From assembly GCA_950097015.1 (NCBI GenBank), contig CATNEN010000039.1, positions 11,006,001 to 11,070,000 of the forward strand: 64,000 nucleotides of DNA. Reading direction: 5' to 3'. Below, in pieces: positions 57,301 to 64,000 of the stretch (positions within the stretch are counted from its first letter, which is position 1; each line of letters opens with the position of its first letter). The notes beneath the pieces are model-generated. The model was not told where the DNA came from. It did not search any database and saw only the letters and a list, made by a program, of their open reading frames with translations. Both the position numbers and the translations under genes were made by a program. This DNA is from Macrostomum hystrix. Taxonomy: Eukaryota; Platyhelminthes; Macrostomidae.

Positions 57301-59474
57301 ATCCCGAAACCTGATCCCGAACCTTGATCCCGAACTCAGATCCCGAACCTTGATCCCGAACCTTGATCCTGAACCCTGATCCCAAACCTTGATCCCGAAA
57401 CCTGATCCCGAACCTTGATCCCGAACTCAGATCCCGAACCTTGATCCCGAACCTTGATCCCGAACACTGATCCCGAAACCTGATCCCGAACCCTGATCTC
57501 GAACCTTGATCCCGAACTCAGATCCCGAAACCTGATCGCCAAACCTGATCCCGAAATCTGATCCCCAAACCTGATCCCGAAACCTGATCCCGAACTCTCA
57601 TCCCGAAACCTGATCCTGAACCCTGATCCCGAACACTGATCCTGAACCCTGATCCCGAACCTTGATCCCGAACCTTGATCCCGAACACTGATCTCGAATC
57701 CTGATCCCGAACTCAGATCCCGAAACCTGTTCCTTAAAATCAGATCCCTTAAACCTGATCTGAAATCCTTAACCCAAAATCTGATCCCAAACCCGAAAAC
57801 TGATCCCGAATTCTGATCCTTCAAACCTTCATCCCCAACAAGATACCCACCCGAAAGCCTAACTCGCATAGAAAAGGGGGTCAGTCGTTATCTATGAAAT
57901 CAGTGCATTTTACTAAAAATAGCTTGCCCGGATCCAACATTGCCTTGAACGACGATAGCAGCCGGAATAAGAATTCAGATTTGGTATATTCCAAAACAAG
58001 CCGTCTAGTTTATTAGTTTTTGCCTGAAAACCAGCACATTCGCTTTGTTTCTGTTATCATTTTTATTGTTCCTGTCACATCTTGTATGCAGTCACTGGTA
58101 TTCAGCTTTTTTGTCAACCAGATTGACTAAATTAATCTACCAGGTTGACACATCTACGAGCTAGTTAATCCTTATCGCAGTTTTAATCCTAATCCCGCAT
58201 CAATAATCGAAATCCCGCCATTCCCGTTCTTTAACAAGCCTGTGCACCAAGTTTTATAGATATTTTTATTTTACTAAGAACCACCCCAACGCTAATGGAG
58301 CCTTTGGCGAACAAATTGCTGCGGTTCCGCTGGCTCAGCGCTCGGCCCTGTCCCGCATCTTCACCCTGCGAAAAACAGCTCAGCCGCAGCAGCAGCCGCT
58401 GACGTCAGAGTCGCCGCCGCCGATGCCGCTTCCTCGGAGACGGCAGGGAACCAACACGAGCAGCGAGGAGGAGCCGACGTCAGGAGCTGGAGCTACCTCT
58501 GACTCGGAATCTGGAGACTCGAATTCAGGAGATAGCGGCTCTGTTGACAGCGACCTTGCGGTGAGATCCCAGATCCCGATCCCAGATCCCGATCCCAGAT
58601 CCCGATCCCAGATCCCGATCCCAGATCCCGATCCCAGATCCCGATCCCAGATCCCGATCCCAGATCCCGATCCCAGATCCCGATCCCAGATCCCGATCCC
58701 AGATCCCGATCCCAGATCCCGATCCCAGATCCCGATCCCAGATCCCGATCCCAGATCCCGATCCCAGATCCCGATCCCAGATCCCGATCCCAGATCCCGA
58801 TCCCAGATCCCGATCCCAGATCCCGATCCCAGATCCCGATCCCAGATCCCGATCCCAGATCCCGATCCCAGATCCCGATCCCAGATCCCGATCCCAGATC
58901 CCGATCCCAGATCCCGATCCCAGATCCCGATCCCAGATCCCGATCCCAGATCCCGATCCCAGATCCCGATCCCAGATCCCGATCCCGATCCTGAATCTCT
59001 GAACCATCATCCTGTTTTAAAAGTAGAAAACAAGTTATTTATTTGTATTTATACGACTTTTAGATTTAATCGGTCCAGAGTGTCCGCACAGTAAGTTTCT
59101 GCTTTATTAGCAAGGCAGCATGCAAAACTAGCATTTTGCTGGGACAGAATCTAAACACAATGTTTAACTCGCTCACGCAGCTTTCATAACTAACGCTATC
59201 GAGACAGTTTGTTTCAGAGCTCACTAACTCTAAACAACGTTCTTCATTCTAAACAAACATTTGCCGACTGTTTATTATCTTAACGATTAACGCACTAAAG
59301 TAGCGAGTAATGGAATGACAAAAACGTTAACAAGATCCCGACGCATCGTGCCCGCAGACTCGTGGCTACGCCCAGCTAGACTTCAGCAGTCGGCCTGGTC
59401 CGCACCGCCCAGTTGCCAGGGGCTTTGAGTACGCCGAGATTGTGGCTCGAGTTCTACCTCGGGACAAGAGCTGA
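54395..59474 (+). CDS. GAB/DOS-like PH-domain docking adaptor
   Basis: Five coding exons: 54395-54511, 55386-55863, 56667-57134, 58301-58560 and 59358-59474 (TGA), 479 residues. The start of exon 4 is the least certain (weak acceptor chosen by phase). A 5' UTR acceptor lies at 54361. Exons 1-2 form a PH domain of GAB/DOS type: VKGWMLKSPP, RWRRRYFVLYRISG, TYFFLPDSDSQMEAWARSIS. Exon 3 has several YxxP motifs (VYRVP, VYGVP, AYGQP; CRK-type SH2 ligands) and an SH3 ligand PPRPPPRKSVKP. Exon 5 has YAQL and YAEI, resembling the paired SHP2-binding sites at the end of GAB/DOS proteins. Expected role: receptor-tyrosine-kinase docking at the inner membrane. I see no YxxM PI3K site. Confidence 0.85.
54655..54960 (-). 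repeat. SINE family A copy
   Basis: tRNA-like end on the minus strand: TAGCCCAGTGGTTAGGGCGT (A box) and GGTCGGGGGTTCGATTGCC (B box). The body has AGTTAAGTGTCTTGCTAAAG, a core that resembles one found in several SINE groups. In intron 1 of the adaptor gene. Confidence 0.75.
55035..55145 (-). repeat. SINE family B head fragment
   Basis: Minus strand shows the tRNA-like head: TTAAGTGGCAGAGAGGTCTA and CCCTTGAGCTCGATTCCGCG. Confidence 0.65.
55873..56665. repeat. 41-42-bp array carrying splice-acceptor-like ends
   Basis: About 19 units of CTCATTCTCATCCCAACCCC type in intron 2 of the adaptor gene. The later units end in CCCCGAATCTTCAG, and the last of these is the acceptor of exon 3. Confidence 0.9.
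57160..57830. repeat. 13-bp array (CTGATCCCGAAAC)
   Basis: About 50 units of CTGATCCCGAACC type in intron 3 of the adaptor gene, starting about 25 bp after the exon 3 donor. 57831-58300 has no other feature. Confidence 0.95.
58565..58990. repeat. 13-bp array (CCCAGATCCCGAT)
   Basis: About 32 near-perfect units starting 5 bp after the exon 4 donor (GTGAGATCCCAGATCCC). 58991-59357 is the rest of the intron, with nothing recognised. Confidence 0.95.
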
Positions 59475-59607
59475 AGCTAGCTGCTGAGACTATGCTCATT
59501 TTTGTGATTTTTCTTTGTCTTCTGCAAACGCACAAGCTTGTGCCAAGCTTTGCCTCATTTTATTTATCATCATTCTGTTTGTGCCCATAGAATGCCAGCC
59601 ATCGTTA

Positions 59608-60390
59608 GATCTGGGATCTGAGATCTGGGATCTGAGATCTGGGATCTGAGATCTGGGATCTGAGATCTGGGATCTGAGATCTGGGATCTGAGATCTGGGA
59701 TCTGAGATCTGAGATCTGAGATCTGGGATATGAGATCTGGGATCTGAGATCTGAGATCTGAGATCTGGGATCTGAGATCTGGGATCTGAGATCTGGGATC
59801 TGAGATCTGGGATCTGAGATCTGGGATCTGAGATCTGGGATCTGAGATCTGGGATCTGAGATCTGGGATCTGAGATCTGGGATCTGAGATCTGGGATCTG
59901 GGATCTGGGATATAAGATCTGGGATCTGGGATATAGGATCTGGGAACTGGGATCTAGGATCTGAGATCTGGGATCTGAGATCTGGGATCTGAGATCTGGG
60001 ATCTGAGATCTGGGATCTGAGATCTGGGATCTGAGATCTGGGATCTGAGATCTGGGATCTGAGATCTGGGATCTGAGATCTGGGATCTGAGATCTGGGAT
60101 CTGAGATCTGGGATCTGAGATCTGGGATCTGAGATCTGGGATCTGAGATCTGGGATCTGAGATCTGGGATCTGAGATCTGGGATCTGAGATCTGGGATCT
60201 GAGATCTGGGATCTGAGATCTGGGATCTGAGATCTGGGATCTGAGATCTGGGATCTGAGATCTGGGATCTGAGATCTGGGATCTGAGATCTGGGATCTGA
60301 GATCTGGGATCTGAGATCTGGGATCTGAGATCTGGGATCTGAGATCTGGGATCTGAGATCTGGGATCTGAGATCTGGGATCTGAGATCTA
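59608..60390. repeat. 14-bp array (GATCTGGGATCTGA)
   Basis: About 55 units of GAGATCTGGGATCT downstream of the adaptor gene. It contains many AGATCT palindromes. Confidence 0.95.
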
Positions 60391-60869
60391 TTTCTTTTCT
60401 TGTTTTTTTCCTAGCAAGCTCTTCCCCAAACGTTTGCATAAATTTTACTCTGCTCTGGTGCTGAAAGCTCTTGACAATTCTTCCAGACCTGTCTAAATTA
60501 GCAAATATAGCGTTAAGCTGCATTCGCCCAGAAATCTTGCATGCTTTTTGCCTGCTGTGAGTAGTATATCGCGTTCGTTTTTAACACTATTTTACTTTGC
60601 ACTTTTGTAATCTCGCTTCAGTTGGACGGAAATTAACTTACAGTTCGTGGATTTTTCAGTCAAAATGGTTAACGTTTCTGTTTTGATGGAAACTTTGCCA
60701 ACAGTTATTATTTGATTCATCATGTTGAAAACAGTTGGTTTGTTTTCTGTTTTTTGTGAGCAGTATGATGTGAATATTACAAATGATTTTTAATGCATTC
60801 CATGCAAGTAAAAATTTATGATAAAAGTGGGGCAAACTTATATTATTACTCAAAAGTAACGGAAGATCC

Positions 60870-61190
60870 ACGCCTACGTTACTTTTCTCGAATAGTGACT
60901 GCGATCGTAACTTCCGTTACCTATTCATAGCGACAAAACAGATTTTTCAGGCAATTTGCATTAGTTATTTTGACTTTTTTTAGTTTTCTAGAATCTTTCG
61001 TTACTTAATCTACCCGGACACAGGAGAAGCTTACATTTCGCTCCGTTACTCGGTAATATTTCGTTACTTTATATACCCAGACACAGGAGAAGCTTACATT
61101 TAGCTCCTTTACTCGCTAGTATTTCGTTACTTTATCTACCCAGACACAGGAGAAGCTTACATTTCGCTCCGTTACTCGGTAATATTTCAT
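60870..61190. repeat. 63-bp-type direct repeats, about three copies plus flanks
   Basis: Units with CTACCCAGACACAGGAGAAG and CTTACATTTCGCTCCGTTAC ahead of the candidate gene start at 61416. 60391-60869 shows nothing. Confidence 0.85.
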
Positions 61191-61415
61191 TACTCTATAA
61201 ATTTCTCTTGTTACATTTTCCTTTTATTTAAAAATTGAAAAAAGTCGTTACTTTGAAACTATCGATGATTTGATACTTACGTTAATTTATTAGAATTCCG
61301 TTAATTTTAAAACTTGTAACGCAACTTTTGCTTTGTGGCACACTTGCATTGCTGGTGAAATTTTTATTTTTATTTGGAAATTATCGTTAGTTTATCCAAG
61401 GAAACAAATCAAACC

Positions 61416-61460
61416 ATGATCAAGATCTTCTATGATACGCCGGAAAAGGAAGACACTGCT
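61416..61460 (+). CDS. Candidate first coding exon of a gene running off the window
   Basis: ATG in a good context (AAACCATGATC) opens MIKIFYDTPEKEDTA, followed by the donor GCT|GTGAGT in phase 0. No second exon was found before the window ends, which is largely arrays. Product unknown. Confidence 0.4.
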
Positions 61461-61714
61461 GTGAGTAGTGGCACCTGTGCTCTCCCACCAGCTCAGAGCT
61501 GCTAATTATTCTTCGATGATACCTCATTTTAAGCCTGATTTTTCTGTTTAATCTCAAAACAGGAAGTTGATTAGACAGAAAGCTTTCACACAGCTCAAAC
61601 TTGGCGTGCCGATTTCCATTTCACCTGATCCTATTTTCCTACAAAGCGGACTCACAGCTTTCATCTCTGTTGGCTTTTGCGACTCCAGTACAGCATTTAT
61701 TCTCTCCTGTCCCA

Positions 61715-61990
61715 GCTCATCTATACTCCCCCGATCTTATATCTACTCTCACAGCACATCTCTATTCTCCCAGCTCATCTCTACTCTCCCAGCACATCTC
61801 TACTCTCCCAGCTCATCTCTACTCCCCCGATCTTATATCTACTCTCCCAGCTCATCTCTACTCCCCCGATCTTATATCTACTCTCCCAGCTCATCTCTAC
61901 TCCCCCGATCTTATATCTACTCTCCCAGCTCATCTCTACTCCCCCGATCTTATATCTACTCTCCCAGCTCATCTCTAGTCTCCCAGCTCA
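61715..61990. repeat. 39-bp-type array (CTCCCAGCTCATCTCTACTC)
   Basis: Units of CTCCCAGCTCATCTCTACTC followed by CCCCGATCTTATATCTA, in the presumed first intron of the gene starting at 61416. Confidence 0.9.
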
Positions 61991-62469
61991 TCTCCCTTCA
62001 CTATGAGAGCTACATTTGCATTTCTCACAACCGATGGCATGTGTTGTCCAGTGTGCATTGTGGAGGATTGCACTAGGCCTAGCCTTCAACATGGCTTGAG
62101 TTTGTCTTACTCACACTGTGTCTGGCATGAGCTCACCCGTACTCAATTTTGCCACTGAGCTCCCCCCGCCAGTGCATCCTGTAGCGATCGATAACTGGTA
62201 CCGGTGCTGAAACAATGGGCGCGCACGTACAATGCCATTGTGGGAAGGGGATAATTTTAAGCAACTGATGGCGTGGAAGAAAGACAGACAACGGTGGCAG
62301 GAGGGTACAGTGGTACAGTCGCTGTGTTATGACTCTCCTAGGCAATCTCGCACGGCCCCCATAGCCCGATGCAGCAGCAGCAGCAGCAGAAAAATTATTT
62401 TTTAAGCCTAATGCTTTTCTGCTAGTGTCGTGCCAATTTTTTCCCAGCACTGAAATTTCACATAATTTG

Positions 62470-62690
62470 AATAATGACTGCAGGAGGGCTGCAAGCATAT
62501 TTTATAGCGATGGTAGACACGCTGCCAGCGAGGAGACAGTTCCGCTGACTCCTGAGCACACAACCACACAGGTGTGTATACATCTGACCTGACTTTCTCA
62601 TCGTCAGGCAGAGTACACTCTCACTGTGCCTTGGAGTGAGAGTCCCCTAAGCCCTCTCTCTGCGGTTGCGCTCTAAAGTGTTAAATCCGT
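62470..62690 (-). repeat. SINE family B copy
   Basis: Reverse-strand copy: GACTGCAGGAGGGCTGCAAG, CACACAGGTGTGTATACATC and CTCACTGTGCCTTGGAGTGA. It directly precedes the terminal array. Confidence 0.7.
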
Positions 62691-62724
62691 TAAATCCGTT
62701 TATTATTATTGATATTTGATAATC

Positions 62725-64000
62725 TACTTAGTTGAGGCATGAGAGTGAGAGTATGAGAGTGAAAGCATGAGAGTGAGATTTTGAGAGTAAGAGTATGAGA
62801 GTGAGAGGATGAGAGTGAGAGGATGAGAGTGAGAGGATGCGAGTGAGAGTATGAGAGTGAGAGCATGAGAGTGAGAGGATGAGAGTGAGAGCATGAGAGT
62901 GAGAGGATGAGAGTGAGAGTATGAGAGTGAGAGCATGAGAGTGAGAGTATGAGAGTGAGAGCATGAGAGTGAGAGGATGAGAGTGAAAGCATGAGAGTGA
63001 GAGGATGAGAGTGGAAGCATGAGAGTGAGAGGATGAGAGTGAGAGCATGAGAGTGAGAGTATGAGAGTAAGAGCATGAGAGTGAGAGTATGAGAGTAAGA
63101 GCATGAGAGTGAGAGTATGAGAGTAAGAGCATGAGAGTGAGAGCATGAGAGTGAGAGCATGAGAGTGAGAGCATGAGAGTGAGAGTATGAGAGTGAGAGC
63201 ATGAGAGTGAGAGCATGAGAGTGAGAGCATGAGAGTGAGAGCATGAGAGTGAGAGTATGAGAGTGAGAGCATGAGAGTGAGAGGATGAGAGTGAGAGGAT
63301 GAGAGTGAGAGGATGAGAGTGAGAGGATGAGAGTGAGAGGATGAGAGTGAGAGGATGAGAGTGAGAGGATGAGAGTGAGAGCATGAGAGTGAAAGCATGA
63401 GAGTGAGAGGATGAGAGTGAGAGGATGAGAGTGAGAGGATGAGAGTGAGAGCATGAGAGTGAGAGGATGAGAGTGAGAGGATGAGAGTGAGAGGATGAGA
63501 GTGAGAGGATGCGAGTGAGAGTATGAGAGTGAGAGGATGAGAGTGAGATGATGAGAGTGAGAGCATGAGAGTGAGAGCATGAGATTAAGAGCATGAGAGT
63601 GAGATGATGAGAGTGAGAGCATGAGAGTGAGAGCATGAGAGTGAGAGCATGAGAGTGAGAGCATGAGATTGAGAGCATGAGAGTGAGATGATGAGAGTGA
63701 GAGCATGAGAGTGAGAGCATGAGAGTGAGAGTATGAGAGTAAGAGCATGAGAGTGAGAGTATGAGAGTAAGAGCATGAGAGTGAGAGTATGAGAGTAAGA
63801 GCATGAGAGTGAGAGTATGAGAGTAAGAGCATGAGAGTGAGAGTATGAGAGTAAGAGCATGAGAGTGAGAGCATGAGAGTGAGAGCATGAGAGTGAGAGC
63901 ATGAGAGTGAGAGTATGAGAGTGAGAGCATGAGAGTGAGAGCATGAGAGTGAGAGCATGAGAGTGAGAGCATGAGAGTGAGAGTATGAGAGTGAGAGCAT
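62725..64000. repeat. 14-bp array (ATGAGAGTGAGAGC), continues past the window
   Basis: About 90 units of ATGAGAGTGAGAGC with block-wise variants (GGATG, GTATG, GTAAGAGC). Because 14 is not a multiple of 3 but the unit lacks stops on the minus strand, three minus frames stay open for hundreds of codons. Confidence 0.95.

Noticed and set aside
62690-64000. Minus-strand frames of 280-436 codons (LSLSCSHSHALT...)
   Set aside because: Artefact of the 14-bp array; all three minus frames are open.

Overview
The window looks like nuclear DNA of an invertebrate animal. It has multi-exon genes with GT-AG and a few GC-AG introns, AATAAA polyadenylation signals, tRNA-derived SINEs, and animal-specific families: an HCN channel, a DEG/ENaC channel, a GAB/DOS-type adaptor and a Tudor protein. 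The HCN sequence is of protostome type. The organism cannot be fixed from sequence alone; a spiralian such as a free-living flatworm is a guess.

Layout. 150-3919 (+): 3' part of a gene with coiled-coil, extended Tudor domain, Q-rich tract and CCHC zinc knuckle. 5358-6335 (+): intronless orphan rhodopsin-like GPCR. 8657-9865 (+): intronless PKA regulatory subunit. 11395-18611 (-): eight-exon secreted protein with two F5/8-C (discoidin) domains and a fucolectin-like domain; one intron holds a solo-LTR-like insertion. 21454-25220 (-): tentative low-complexity gene. 34068-46191 (+): HCN channel. 47584-49015 (+): two-exon 62-residue ORF. 49456-50287 (+): two-exon unknown protein. 50668-52524 (-): intronless DEG/ENaC channel. 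54395-59474 (+): five-exon GAB/DOS-like adaptor. 61416 onward (+): probable first exon of a gene leaving the window.

Between and inside these genes lie about 28 tandem arrays, mostly with 13-42 bp units and each with its own unit. They make up roughly 28% of the window (my estimate from line positions). Many fill introns and start within a few bases of splice sites. Three interspersed repeat families are visible by self-comparison.

The strongest discovery candidate is in the HCN gene. Three consecutive exons of exactly 150 nt, all phase 0-0, each encode an alternative S4-S5 linker/S5/turret module (38230-38379, 38772-38921, 40399-40548). This is the expected layout of a mutually exclusive exon cassette that would give three channel isoforms. 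HCN is gated by cAMP, and the PKA regulatory subunit about 25 kb away is also a cAMP sensor; I see no evidence that they form a functional cluster.

All exon structures were assembled by eye from splice consensus, phase agreement and family conservation. There is no transcript evidence.
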